Below, piece after piece: positions 27,536 through 37,700 of a stretch of 64,000 nt of DNA. Position 1 is the first letter of the stretch. Each line of letters opens with the position of its first letter. The DNA is taken from the NCBI GenBank assembly GCA_019358945.1, contig JAHHIE010000008.1, positions 1 through 64,000 on the forward strand. The letters are read 5' to 3'. The position numbers and the translations under genes are program-made. The DNA is from Stenomitos rutilans HA7619-LM2. Lineage in GTDB: Bacteria > Cyanobacteriota > Cyanobacteriia > Leptolyngbyales > Leptolyngbyaceae. The notes under the pieces are model-generated. The model made no database searches. It saw only the letters and a program-made list of their open reading frames with translations, and had not been told where the DNA came from.

Positions 27536-28195
27536 ATGCTTAAGCTAATACCTTTCCAGACTGAGAAGCAACAAATACGCCAAGTGTTGTGCTTGGGTGC
27601 TCATAGTGATGATATTGAGATTGGCTGTGGAGGAGCTATTCTAGCTCTAGTTGAAGCATTTCCTGATTTAAATGTTTTTTGGGTTGTATTGAGTAGTGCA
27701 GGTAATCGTCGAGAGGAAGCCTTAGAGAGTGCGAATGCTTTTTTGCAACCTGTCAACCAAAAAACGATTTTAATTGAAAACTTTAAAGATACATTTTTCC
27801 CCTATATGGGCATAGAGATCAAAAAATTCTTTGAATGGTTAGGGAAAGAAGTTTCGCCTGATCTCATATTGACCCACTATCGCCAGGATTTGCACCAAGA
27901 TCATCGGTTGGTTTCTGATTTAACCTGGAATACATTTCGTAATCATATGATTTTAGAGTATGAAATTCCCAAATATGATGGCGACTTAGGAAACCCTAAT
28001 TTTTTTGTTCATATCAGTGATTCGATCCGAAAGCAAAAAATTGCTCATCTTATGAAGTTTTTTGCAACTCAATCTAATAAGCATTGGTTTACGGAAGAAA
28101 CGTTTTCAGCAATTCTTAGATTACGTGGAATCGAATCAAACTCACCAAGTCAATATGCAGAAGCTTTTTACTGCAGAAAAGCAGTCTTGATGTAG
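27536..28195 (+). CDS. PIG-L/LmbE-type deacetylase
   Basis: 219 residues. Zinc-dependent N-deacetylase family acting on GlcNAc-type groups. The metal site is seen as GAHSDDIEIGCGG (His23, Asp25, Asp26; the usual motif is AHPDDE) and the second block as LHQDHRLVSDLTWN. The substitution of Pro by Ser and of Glu by Ile in the first motif is unusual but keeps the His and Asp ligands. In this setting it probably deacetylates an amino sugar of the glycan or its precursor. Confidence 0.85.
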   Translation: MLKLIPFQTEKQQIRQVLCLGAHSDDIEIGCGGAILALVEAFPDLNVFWVVLSSAGNRREEALESANAFLQPVNQKTILIENFKDTFFPYMGIEIKKFFEWLGKEVSPDLILTHYRQDLHQDHRLVSDLTWNTFRNHMILEYEIPKYDGDLGNPNFFVHISDSIRKQKIAHLMKFFATQSNKHWFTEETFSAILRLRGIESNSPSQYAEAFYCRKAVLM

Positions 28196-28402
28196 GATCA
28201 TAATGTTCATAAAATGAGTCACTTGATTAGAGCATGGAGTTTTATGGGTTAGATTGAGCCGATAGGCGAGGCCTGAAAATGAGAAAGCCAATCTTTGCTT
28301 AAGCTACTCCGTAAAGCCATAAAATGGACTTACATTAAGTTGATAGAAAAATACAAGTTAGGTTTGGTTCGCACAAAAATTTGACATACAAAAATAATTG
28401 TT

Positions 28403-29170
28403 ATGAAAATTCATGTTCTTTCTATGGCTCATAATGAGGCTCACCTGCTTCCTTATTTTATTAGCCACTATCGCAACCATTTTCCTGATTGCGAAATTAC
28501 AATATTTGACAATGAATCTACTGATGAAACTGCAAGTATTAGTCAAAGTTTTGGGTGTAAAGTCATCTCTGTTGTGTCGGGTGGTTACGTGGATCAGATC
28601 CTTTCAGACACTAAGAATGAGCAGTGGAAGAGTAGTCAAGCCGATTGGGTAGTAGTCTGTGACATCGATGAATTTTTGCAGATTAATCAAACTGAGTTAG
28701 AAAAGCTAAATGATTCTGGAGTTACAATTTTACGAACTCAAGGCTTTGACATGGTTGGGAAAAATGGAAATCTTGAGGAGATTACAGATAAATATCCAAA
28801 TGATTGGTATAGCAAAATTGTATGCTTTAAACGAACAGAAATTGAAAATATTAACTACACGCCAGGAGCGCATCACTGCAGCCCTACTGGAAATATTCAG
28901 TGGAGTTCAGCAGCTTATGAATTGTTCCACTATAAGTACCTTTCGCTAAACTTAGCACTTGAAAGAATAAAACTGCGTTGCGATCGAGCAAGCGAAGATA
29001 ATCGCCTAAAAGGGATTGCTTATCAGTATTACGAATTCAACGAAAGAAAAACTCATCAAGAGTTTTCTCAAGCGTGGCGAAAAGCGATATTATGGCGCTT
29101 TCTTAAGAGGCTGCTTCCGAGAGAGAAGAATTATCGTTTAGGTCATAAACTTATAGCAAAAGTACCGTGA
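28403..29170 (+). CDS. glycosyltransferase of the GT2 superfamily (Glyco_tranf_2_4-like)
   Basis: 255 residues. The start MKIHVLSMAHNEAHLLPYFI, then ITIFDNESTDET and the metal motif CDIDEFLQ (about 89-96) are typical of GT2-like enzymes that work on long-chain or surface glycans. The middle has GAHHCSP and the end is basic (FLKRLLPREKN), fitting a peripheral membrane position. Last intact gene of the cluster; an IS5-type transposase remnant overlaps its 3' end on the other strand. Confidence 0.8.
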   Translation: MKIHVLSMAHNEAHLLPYFISHYRNHFPDCEITIFDNESTDETASISQSFGCKVISVVSGGYVDQILSDTKNEQWKSSQADWVVVCDIDEFLQINQTELEKLNDSGVTILRTQGFDMVGKNGNLEEITDKYPNDWYSKIVCFKRTEIENINYTPGAHHCSPTGNIQWSSAAYELFHYKYLSLNLALERIKLRCDRASEDNRLKGIAYQYYEFNERKTHQEFSQAWRKAILWRFLKRLLPREKNYRLGHKLIAKVP

Positions 29171-29580
29171 GACGACATAGTCTGATGGCTGACAAACCTA
29201 AGGTTCTCTTGGGCTTTGGAGGATGTCTGAGAATGAGAGACTATGCTAGTCATCTGAGCATCATAGCGAGTCATTACTACATACATGAAGGTCGCTGAGG
29301 TTTCTGGCAGGGCCGCATAGTCTTTAAACAAACGACGCGGCCAATTAAGCCAACCCCAAGTGCGCTCGATCACCCACCGTTTCGGCAATAAGACAAAGCC
29401 TTTGCTGTTATCAGAAGCTTGATGGTTTCGAGCTGCCAACGTAAGTGCCCATGGCATGAAGTCTACTCCTTCACAGGTACCATTCACCCAAACCACCTTC
29501 AATCGGGTAAGCTGCTCAGGTAGACGTGACAGCCGAGCGACAAACTAGCGGGCACCCTGCTGGTCACTGACAATGACAGC
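29143..29580 (-). pseudogene. IS5-family transposase remnant (C-terminal part, interrupted)
   Basis: The readable part includes LKVVWVNGTCEGVDF, SKGFVLLPKRWVIERTWGWL and NWPRRLFKDYAALPETSATF, the last two being the hallmark C-terminal block of IS5-type DDE transposases (E of DDE in WVIERTWGWL). Upstream the same frame continues as AVIVSDQQGAR but hits TAG at 29545-29547, and the N-terminal half, including the first Asp region, is missing. The reading frame runs on past the usual end into the neighbouring gene. It marks the right border of the A+T-rich glycan cluster. Confidence 0.75.
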
Positions 29581-29659
29581 CATTATGGCTGAAAACATTT
29601 CTCGAACTGCCTGATGGCACGCCGTTACATGACACAATCGAGCAGGTGTTTGCCTAGCA

Positions 29660-31615
29660 CTAAGGCTGCTGATCACTTGCATGCCCTAAGACCCGATACA
29701 CATCGATTAGTTGCTGCTTGCCCTTTAGAACTAACGGTCCCCAAGGTTCAACGGCAAAGCGGTCTTGCAGATGCACGAGAGTATCTTTGGCAATGAGAAT
29801 GCGGCAGAGTTCTGTTTGCTGGTCTTTTGCGTAGCTTTCTAAGCGAGATGCAATGTTAACACTGTCACCAATCACGCCATATTCCAGCCGATCTTTGCCA
29901 CCTAAACTGCCTGCCACGATCGGCCCGGTAAAAATGCCCACTCGCATTTGCGCCGTTGGCAGGTTACGCTTCTGCCAGTCTTGATTCAGCGCTTGCAGGC
30001 GATCACTCATTGCCAAAGCGCACTCAACAGCTAAGCGGGCATCTTGGGAGACTTCGATCGACGTGACCCGGTGAATGGGCACTCCGAACACAGCTAACAA
30101 ACCATCGCCTGTAAACTTGTTGATAATGCCATGATTAGCTTTCACTTCCTCAGTGATGGCGCTTAGATATTCGTTTAGCCATTCCAGCAATGCTTCGGGA
30201 GACATCTGTTCTGACAGCGTGCTGAAATTTCGAATATCAGTAAATAGCATTGTGGCGATCAGGCGTTGCCCTGGCAGTTTGCCAGATTTCAGCAAGCGAT
30301 CGCGGCTTTTCCACAGGGTTGTAGCAATTTCAGGCGACGTGTTTTGCCCCAGTAGTTTCATCATCATGATTTGTTGACGCTGTGCCTGCTGTGCTCGATA
30401 CGATACGACAAGCGTTGCAACCACGATGATACCTATCACAGGGGTGGCTGTAGGCACCCACCCTTGAGCCAAAAAAAGAGCGTAGCAGATTCCTAGCAGA
30501 ACCATAATGGCAAGTATGACCACCAGACAAAGCCCCAGCGGGTGGCGAATGAACCAGGCGAGGCTGCTACCCAAGACAACCCAAGCTCCAATCCAACTGC
30601 ATTCAACCCAATCAGGCCAAAACCAAACGAGCGGCTGCTGGTTAAGCGCTGCGTCCAGAATTTGGCTGACCATTTGAGCATGAATGACAACACCGGGCAT
30701 TGAGACAGCCTGTTTTTCAGCCATGCTGTAGGGGGTGAGAAAGCGATCTTTCGCACTCTCGGCGGTCGTGCCAATCAGCACAATCTTGCCGTTGACCCAT
30801 GCTGGCTCGATCGCGCCATTTAATAACTGAGTTAACGTTACCTGCCGTGCCAGATGGCTACGCGCACGGTAGTTCAGCAAGATCTGATACCCCTTCGCAT
30901 CCACAGTTTGATATTGTCCGGATGTAGTTTCCCAGGGAGTAAATTCCGTTTCGCCGAGTTGCAAATTGCTGGGATTGCGTAAACCTGCTTTTGGTAGAAT
31001 ACCCTGTGGCCGCAGGTATGCGAGTGCCAAGCGGAGCGAAAAAGCATACAGCGTTTCCGTCTCTGTATCCATAAACAGCAACCCGCGACGAATAACTCCA
31101 TCGGGGTCACTGGCGATGTCATTGAAGCCGATGCGGTCTTCTGGGACTCCCGGAGGCGGATTCACCCCCAAATCATCTGCGTCTTGGACTTTCGTAATGG
31201 CAATCACATTGGGCTGCTGCAATTGTTTCGCTAGGGCAGCCGTGCCAGGAGCCTGTGGTAAATCCCGATAAATATCTAAGCCGATCGTCTTGGGGTTGAA
31301 CTGTTGCAGCGTTTGCAGCGCCGTTGCGATCGTGCGGTCGGAAAGCGGCCATCGCTTCTGAGCTTTAATATCGGCCTCGGTAACCGTCACAATCAGCAAG
31401 CGCAGATCAGTAGTCCGACTAGGGCGCAGACGCACCATCAGGTCATAGCTGGCAAGTTCAAGCGGCTGTAAGCCACCAAGATGATGCACGCCGAGCAAGC
31501 AAGCAGTCACAACGCTACTTGTCGCCACGATCGCAAGTGGCACCAACGCGATCGCGGGTAGCGCGGCGAGTTGCATCCAGCCATTCCGGCAGTGTTGAAA
31601 AAATTTAGCAGTCAC
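29660..31615 (-). CDS. CHASE2-domain adenylate cyclase (class III)
   Basis: 651 residues. N-terminal membrane helix (about 17-40), an extracytoplasmic CHASE2 sensor (about 45-330), three further helices (about 345-420), then the class III cyclase domain (about 450-640). Metal-binding Asp residues are present in LFTDIRNFSTLSE and FTGDGLLAVFG. The base-selecting Lys (NKFTGDG) and Asp (VIGDSVN) and the transition-state Asn and Arg (NIASRLES) indicate adenylate rather than guanylate cyclase. The start is GTG at 31615; an ATG at 31576 is the alternative. The signal it senses is unknown. It produces cAMP, which in cyanobacteria acts through CRP-type proteins. Confidence 0.9.
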   Translation of the reverse strand: MTAKFFQHCRNGWMQLAALPAIALVPLAIVATSSVVTACLLGVHHLGGLQPLELASYDLMVRLRPSRTTDLRLLIVTVTEADIKAQKRWPLSDRTIATALQTLQQFNPKTIGLDIYRDLPQAPGTAALAKQLQQPNVIAITKVQDADDLGVNPPPGVPEDRIGFNDIASDPDGVIRRGLLFMDTETETLYAFSLRLALAYLRPQGILPKAGLRNPSNLQLGETEFTPWETTSGQYQTVDAKGYQILLNYRARSHLARQVTLTQLLNGAIEPAWVNGKIVLIGTTAESAKDRFLTPYSMAEKQAVSMPGVVIHAQMVSQILDAALNQQPLVWFWPDWVECSWIGAWVVLGSSLAWFIRHPLGLCLVVILAIMVLLGICYALFLAQGWVPTATPVIGIIVVATLVVSYRAQQAQRQQIMMMKLLGQNTSPEIATTLWKSRDRLLKSGKLPGQRLIATMLFTDIRNFSTLSEQMSPEALLEWLNEYLSAITEEVKANHGIINKFTGDGLLAVFGVPIHRVTSIEVSQDARLAVECALAMSDRLQALNQDWQKRNLPTAQMRVGIFTGPIVAGSLGGKDRLEYGVIGDSVNIASRLESYAKDQQTELCRILIAKDTLVHLQDRFAVEPWGPLVLKGKQQLIDVYRVLGHASDQQP

Positions 31616-31962
31616 AGATGCTCTCAGCGTTGGATAACCGAGGGTAGACGTTAGCGTCAGGACGTTGCCGTGTGTACCAGAAAGCGTGGACTTTATACGA
31701 GTAAGCCCTAAGCAACTGAAACTCTAACGGTTCATTAGACTGCTTGCGCGAATACTAAAACCCCTCTCGCTCTCTCAATGCTGAGGCAAGTAAATGTCTA
31801 GTTCTTCAGCGTTGGAGGGCAAAGGGGGGCAGAAGCTAATTCATGCAAGCGGTCAATTGTCTAGATCAAGCAGTCGATGCACCAGGACTCGCGAGACGAG
31901 TTACTCTCCCATTAAATCTATACATCCTTTTCCCTATAAAATCCCGACAATTGAGCAGAAGC
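31616..31962. other. 347-bp region with no gene seen
   Basis: It lies between the cyclase start and the end of the lipoprotein gene on the same strand and should hold the cyclase promoter. I see no repeat or RNA in it. Confidence 0.4.
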
Positions 31963-32424
31963 TCACGCTGTCTTTTTGAGCATACGCTCCAGGATTGTTT
32001 TTGCAGGTTCCACGATCGCCCAGGTACCGTTTGGTTGCTTGCGCAAAGCGGCGAAAAGTAGCAAATCACCATTGCCGATCGCCTCTCCTTGACTGACTTC
32101 GCCCAAATGCGGCTCCTTCAAACCACAGAGGCGAAAAAGGTAAGCAGGGACATCTGGGCTAGAAAAGATTAGACAACGGCGATTGTCAAGCTGAGTACGG
32201 CCATCAAAAGGCGCGTAGACCTGATTGCCATCCAGCGCAATCGAAATATCGCCAAGCCCACCGAGAACTTTGCGATCGGCGATCATGTCACCCGGTTGCA
32301 GCTCCCAACTTTGGTAAAGCTTGATGCTAAGCGGTGATTCAGGGCTGGGAGCTTTCGTACACCCGATCGGCAGCAGCGTCATAGCCAGCAGACCAACATT
32401 GAGCAAAGTATCTCTGACCTTCAT
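31963..32424 (-). CDS. small putative lipoprotein of unknown function
   Basis: 153 residues from the ATG at 32422-32424. The signal peptide ends TLLPIGC, a lipobox with Cys22. The mature part contains WELQPGDMIADRKVLGGLGDI and a pair of cysteines (RRCLIF and LFRLCGL). A beta-rich appearance and the phrase APFDGRTQLDNRRC suggest a compact periplasmic domain, such as those exposed to cell-wall peptidases, but no family is recognised. It starts 10 nt after the stop of the preceding gene, probably co-transcribed with it. Confidence 0.6.
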   Translation of the reverse strand: MKVRDTLLNVGLLAMTLLPIGCTKAPSPESPLSIKLYQSWELQPGDMIADRKVLGGLGDISIALDGNQVYAPFDGRTQLDNRRCLIFSSPDVPAYLFRLCGLKEPHLGEVSQGEAIGNGDLLLFAALRKQPNGTWAIVEPAKTILERMLKKTA

Positions 32425-32434
32425 GAAAGCAACT

Positions 32435-32839
32435 CTATCGAACATTGAAGCGATATCCAGCGTACTGATCGCCTTCGTACAGAATGACTAACCAGGTTTG
32501 CGGTTCAAACTCTAGAGGATACGCTTCCCGCTGAGCCGTTGCGCCTGCCCGGACTTGAAGGTCAACCAGCCTGCAGTAGGGCTCTTTCACAATTTCTTGC
32601 ACTTTTTGCTTTTTATCGCCTTCAGGCACCGTAAGCAACCGCGCTAACTGCTGTCTCGACAACTTCGCCTGCGACTGCACAACCTCCTGACACGGTTCAC
32701 CAGAGGCTTTTTTACTGAAATTTTTGCTCAATAGCGAAGGCAGGCTATGTAAATCTAACAAAAGCCCAAACGCCAAAAGCACAGCGCCTCCAGCCAGCAG
32801 CTGCTTTGAAATTACAGGTTCAGACTTTGAGTATCCCAT
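32435..32839 (-). CDS. single-helix membrane protein of unknown function
   Basis: 134 residues from the ATG at 32837-32839, chosen because AGGAGG lies just upstream on this strand; a longer frame to 33142 reads through non-coding-like sequence. One membrane helix at about residues 13-33 (LLAGGAVLLAFGLLLDLHSL) is followed by a helical basic stretch with LSRQQLARLLTVPEGDKKQKVQ and a beta-like end (FEPQTWLVILYEGDQYAGYRF). The ARLLTVPEGDKKQKVQ region reads like a repeat-free regulatory helix. It is in a minus-strand series with 33027-34265 upstream and the lipoprotein gene downstream. Confidence 0.65.
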   Translation of the reverse strand: MGYSKSEPVISKQLLAGGAVLLAFGLLLDLHSLPSLLSKNFSKKASGEPCQEVVQSQAKLSRQQLARLLTVPEGDKKQKVQEIVKEPYCRLVDLQVRAGATAQREAYPLEFEPQTWLVILYEGDQYAGYRFNVR

Positions 32840-33026
32840 CCATCCTCCTAATCGATTGGTTGGTCTAAGCATTTGGGAGTCAGCAGCTAGGAGGCTTATA
32901 GATGAGAGGATTCCAGCTTCTAGCTTCCCCACGGGCACAAATGGACTAAGGTTGCATACTGAGAGGGCTAGCAGGTTCGCAAACACGAGACTCCAAGGAA
33001 CTCGGCGAACACAACGCGCAATTAGA

Positions 33027-34265
33027 CTAGAGCCTGCCTCCCAGGAGCAATCCCAGCATAATGAGAAACAAGCGGTAGATAGAAACAAAGCCAGCTCTGG
33101 GCACAAACAGCGCCAGGTAAACGGCAAGCGCCGCTGGCGCAAACATCAACACCAGAAAAACGGGCGTGAGCGCTGGCACCATTGCCAACAGTAGCCTTGA
33201 GCCCACGCGAATAGCAGCAGCAAGCACAATCCAAAGCACCGCATCACCAATTTTATCTATTGACTTTTGCGGTAATTGAAGCAACTGCCGCAACTGTAAG
33301 CCGTAGCGCCGAACGGAGAAAAACCCCAACGGTGACTGAGATGTCCGCGATCGCCCACGGCGCACTTCAGGATAGCCACTGATCATCGAGGGTTCTACCA
33401 GTGCGCGCCCACCATCACGGCTGGCTAGAGAGCGTAATGCCTGAGCCGTTTCTGTTGCCTCCTGCTGCGCTTTTTGGTCACTGTGGAGTGATAGCGGGGG
33501 CTGGTTTGCAGGAACGGGTTTGCCGTTGGCCCCATAGCGATAAATGCTAGTCCCAAAAGCTTCTACACCCGAAGCAGGCGGAGGTTGAACGACAGAAGTC
33601 GCGGAGCCAGACTGGGTGCGATCGCGGGTGTTGCCAGGAGCGATCGCGTCTTGTGCTGTTGGTTCTCCCTCAATCAGTGCCGTTTCTAGCTCCTGCAACA
33701 ATTGCTTGATCCGCTCTGCCTGAGCTTCTAAGGCTTCCGTATCATCATCCTGAGCTGGCATGGGTGGAACCTCTCGTTGGGGCGATCGGGGGGAGTGCTT
33801 ACTACTTCTCGTAGCCTTCTTTTTAGACGGAGAAGCAGCGGCTGACCCAGGCGCAGCATCGCCAGTCAAGGCATCTTGCTCGGCCTGAGCCTTCTTACGC
33901 TTGCGCTCTGCCAGCAGTTGATTGATTCGTTCTGCCTGAGCTTCTAACCGCTTTAGCTCATCGATATACGGCTGTTGATGCCCGTCACGCATTTGCCGAA
34001 AGGAAAACGCCTTTGGGAGTGGTGTGGCAGACTTACGCTTGGCGACAGGCTTGCGTTTAGTGGTAGAGCCTTGTGCAGGTGCTTCAGATGGTGCTTCAGT
34101 CTTCTGGCGGTGGGGCATTTCTACGACATTTGCGTCACCCTGTTGCGCCCCCTCATTTGAACCCTCAAATTCTGAGTCCTCAAATTCTGGATAGGGCTGC
34201 TTGGCGAGATGCATCTCTGTTTGCAGCGATCGTCTTGCTCTGAAACGTGCTTGAAGTTCGTCCAT
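33027..34265 (-). CDS. coiled-coil protein with C-terminal membrane segments, unknown function
   Basis: 412 residues. Two near-identical helical heptad blocks, LEAQAERINQLLAERKR (about 107-123) and LEAQAERIKQLLQELET (about 178-194), separated by a basic low-complexity linker (PSKKKATRSSKHSPRSPQR). The C-terminal 90 residues contain two or three membrane helices (VLWIVLAAAIRVGSRLLLAM; PVFLVLMFAPAALAVYLALF; IYRLFLIMLGLLLGGRL). The plan suggests a membrane-bound scaffold with its N-terminus in the cytoplasm. I do not recognise a named family. First gene of a three-gene minus-strand series. Confidence 0.65.
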   Translation of the reverse strand: MDELQARFRARRSLQTEMHLAKQPYPEFEDSEFEGSNEGAQQGDANVVEMPHRQKTEAPSEAPAQGSTTKRKPVAKRKSATPLPKAFSFRQMRDGHQQPYIDELKRLEAQAERINQLLAERKRKKAQAEQDALTGDAAPGSAAASPSKKKATRSSKHSPRSPQREVPPMPAQDDDTEALEAQAERIKQLLQELETALIEGEPTAQDAIAPGNTRDRTQSGSATSVVQPPPASGVEAFGTSIYRYGANGKPVPANQPPLSLHSDQKAQQEATETAQALRSLASRDGGRALVEPSMISGYPEVRRGRSRTSQSPLGFFSVRRYGLQLRQLLQLPQKSIDKIGDAVLWIVLAAAIRVGSRLLLAMVPALTPVFLVLMFAPAALAVYLALFVPRAGFVSIYRLFLIMLGLLLGGRL

Positions 34266-34776
34266 AATGGGGGATAGTCAGCTCGGTCAGCAAAAAGTCC
34301 CTCAGCGAACCCAAATGAGAGACCTCTACTCAGTATTAGTACAATGGTACTATAGAAGGATGATTATTGACGACAATTTTTTGCCAATTCCCGGAAGTAC
34401 CCTTAAAAGATCCTTCAGCGCCATCTAACTAAAATGCTATGGCAGGGTAGTGGACTAGACGTGTGGATACAGTTAAATGCTAGGCCAAACTCATAGCGGT
34501 TCGTAAAGAGACCAATGGACTATATTGTGCATCCGTACTGCTTTAGAAAAGCAATCAGATGCTTACGCTTAAGCGTTTGAGTCTGCTGTTTCCCAATTGG
34601 ATGCAGAGTCGGTTCTAACTGCCGTGGATAAGCGCCCCAAACAGCGGTGTAGGCATGATGAAGGGGGTGCTAACAACGCTCTGAGTTGGAGGGGCGCACT
34701 GTCTTGATCGTTGGACAACATATAGGCCAATTTTGCACCTATCGTATGATCAATCGCGTGTCACAACCAGCGGCCT
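34266..34776. other. 511-bp region with no gene seen
   Basis: It separates the sbcC 3' end from the start of the coiled-coil gene. No reading frame, RNA or repeat that I can support. It should contain the promoter of the minus-strand series ending at 31963. Confidence 0.4.
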
Positions 34777-37700
34777 TTAGATCACCAAGCTAACCTGTGA
34801 CCCCTGCTCTGTTTTGGATACTTCAATACGCGATTGAAAGGCTTCTTTGAAGTGGGGGACATGGGTAACGGTAAGAATGCAAGCGAAGTCAGCCGCGATC
34901 GCGTTGATAGCCGCAATCAGGCGATCGCACCCTTCCGCATCCTGGGTGCCAAAGCCTTCATCCACAATCAGCATTTGCAGCGCGGTACCCGATCGATGTG
35001 TCAGTAGGCGCGCTAAGGCTAACCGAATGGCAAAGTTTACCCGAAACGCTTCTCCACCTGAATAGGTTTCATAGGGACGAGTACCGTGAGCGTCAGCAAT
35101 GAGAATATCCAGCGTTTCAATGAGTTTAGATGATGGGGTCTCGTTGTGTGGTGCTTTGGTTGCCAGCTTTGCTTGGCGGGCTTGCTCACGACGATTGGAG
35201 CGCTGGGTGACAAATTGAATATGGAGTTGATTGGCGCTGAGGCGACTGAGAATCTGGTTGGTTTCGGCTTCGAGTTGGGGCAAGGCATTTTCAATCATCA
35301 AGGCTTGAATGCCATTTTTGCCGAACGCTTGCGCTAACTCCTGATAAATGCGCTGCTGGTGACGGGCAGTTTGTAGGTCGGTTTTGAGTTTTGAGTTTTG
35401 AGTTTTGAGTATTTCTAGCTGCTGCTGTTGTTGCTGTAGGCGGCCAAGAGCGGCAAGATTTTCATCGAGTTGCGATCGCCGCTGCTGCATAGACTGTTCT
35501 AATTGTTGAATTTGCGCCTGACACGCTGGCGTTTGCTCTAGCTGTTGCACTAGCTGCTGGATCTGTGTTGCAGCCAGTTGGCGATCGTGCTGGCGATCGT
35601 GCAATGTTTGCGTGAGGGCAAGCACTCGCTGCTGGCTTTGTGGGTGCTGTTGGCGGGCACGCTCTAGTTCTTGATGCTGAAGCTGCCAGGTTTGCGACTG
35701 CCGCAACGCTTGACGAATGTTGTTGTGCTGTTCCAGGTCGTAGCCAGTTTCAGCCATGTGGTGTTTCAATGCAGCAAGCTGGGCAGCCGTTTCAGCATTT
35801 AACTGGTCAAGGCTGGCTTGCTCTGCGGCAACCTGTGCTTCTAGATCTGGTTGCCGTTGTGCCAGTTGGGTGTGTCGCCGCTGTGCCTGCTTCATTTCGG
35901 CATGACGGATTTCTGCCCATCGCCAGCGATCGACTTCGCCCCGTGCTAGCGCATGATTTTTTTCGTCATAGTTCAATTGGTTGAGGCTGTGATCAAGCAA
36001 CCGTAGTTCTTCTTGCAGTTCCGTTGCGTAGTTGCCAAGCTGAAGTGATTGTTCTAACTCCGCCGCTTCAGCCACGATCTGCTGCAAGGTTGTTTGAGTG
36101 GCGATCGTCGTTTGAAGCTGCTCTTGCAATTGCCCCCGGCGCTCCAGCACAGCGTGATAAGGCTTCAGCTCTCGCTCTAGGTCACGATATTCTTGTCGCA
36201 AAATTTGAATTTCACGTTCCGAAGCGGATAGCTGCTCCCGGATGACCCAGATTTGCTCTGTGATGGCTTGCTGCTCCGCCTGATGCTTCTCTAGCACAAG
36301 GCTCCAATGCTGTTCGTCGAGGGGGCGATTGCAGAGGGGGCAGGGGGGGTAGGAGGGAAAGGGGGGAGGAGAGTTATGAGTGATGAATTCTAAGTTTTGA
36401 GTTCTAAGTTTAGTGTCTCCGTGTCCCTGTGTCTCCATGTCTGCGTGCCTTCTCCTGCTTCCCCTGTTCCCCTTGACTCCGCTCCCCTGCCCCGCTACCT
36501 CTGACTCCTGACTTCTGGCTCCTGGCTCCTGCTTCAATAGTTGCATTTTCTGTTCTAACTCTGCTAACTGTGCTTCGCAGTGCCGTTGCTGTTCTTGAAG
36601 CTGTTCCATAAAGCTACGGCGTTCTAACCCTCGCTCACGCACTCGTTCTTGGTAGGTGCGGCGTGCTTCTAGCGCGGCGATGCGATCGCTCACATCTTGC
36701 ACCGCTTGTTTTAATTGTGGTTGGCATTGCTGCTGTGCTTGTAGTTGATGCGCTGATGCCTGAAGTTCTTCTAGCCGAGCGGTGAGGCGGGTTTGTTCGC
36801 GCTCGATCTGGTTTTGAAGCTGCTGGCGACGCTGCAAAAGAGGTGAAGCTTGAACCTGAAGCTGATCGAGGTGAATCAGATGGGTTCGTGCCTGTTGCAA
36901 TTGCTGGAGAGCGGCGGTGATGTTCGCGGTTTTGCTGAGCGTTTGCTGTAGTTCTGCCTCCTGTTGCAGGAGTGCTTCTAGCTGTGCCTGAAGCTGTTGC
37001 AGTTGGCGCTGTTGCGTGGCTAAATGTTCGGTTTGCTGCTGTTGATAGTGCTGTAGCTGGTGCTGGGCAATCTGATGGGCTTTAAAGCGAGCAGCAAGGG
37101 CTTCTTCATGCACCTGCAAGGTTTGAAAGTGGTGATAGCCTGCCACGATCGCAGCCTCTTGTTGCAGCAGGGTCTCTAGTTCTTGCTGTTGCTGTTGGGC
37201 AGCGGCTAATTCTCGCTGTAACCGCTGACAGTCTTGTGCTTGGTGACGCTGCTGTTGTTGCTGCCACGTCAACTGCTGCTGCCAGGTTTGGTGCTGTTGC
37301 TGGATGGTTTGCAGAGCTTGAAGTTGTTCGCTGTCTGTCGCCTGTTGCTGCTGCATCCCTGCCAAAACGCCCTCTAGCCCAAGCTGTTCTTGAACGATGC
37401 GATCGCGCTGCTGTAGCTGTTTCTGCACAACTTCGAGATTGCGTTCTAGCAACTCAAGCTGCCCCTTAAACTGACGCGACTGATCTTTTGCCTGCTCTGC
37501 CATGCGATCGTACTGGTCAAGCTTCAAGAGATCTGCCAAAATCTGCTTCCGTTCCGTAGGACGCTTCAGCATAAACTCATCGGCCCTTCCCTGTCGTAAA
37601 TACGCCGAATTTACAAACGTCTCATAATCAAGCTTCAGGTGTTCTAGAATCAATTGCTGCGTGGCACGAACACCCTTGGCAGTCAGAGTACGGAAGGTGA

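Noticed and set aside
32840-33142. 100-residue N-terminal extension of the single-helix membrane protein
   Set aside because: Overlaps the upstream gene and lacks a protein-like pattern; AGGAGG supports the ATG at 32839.
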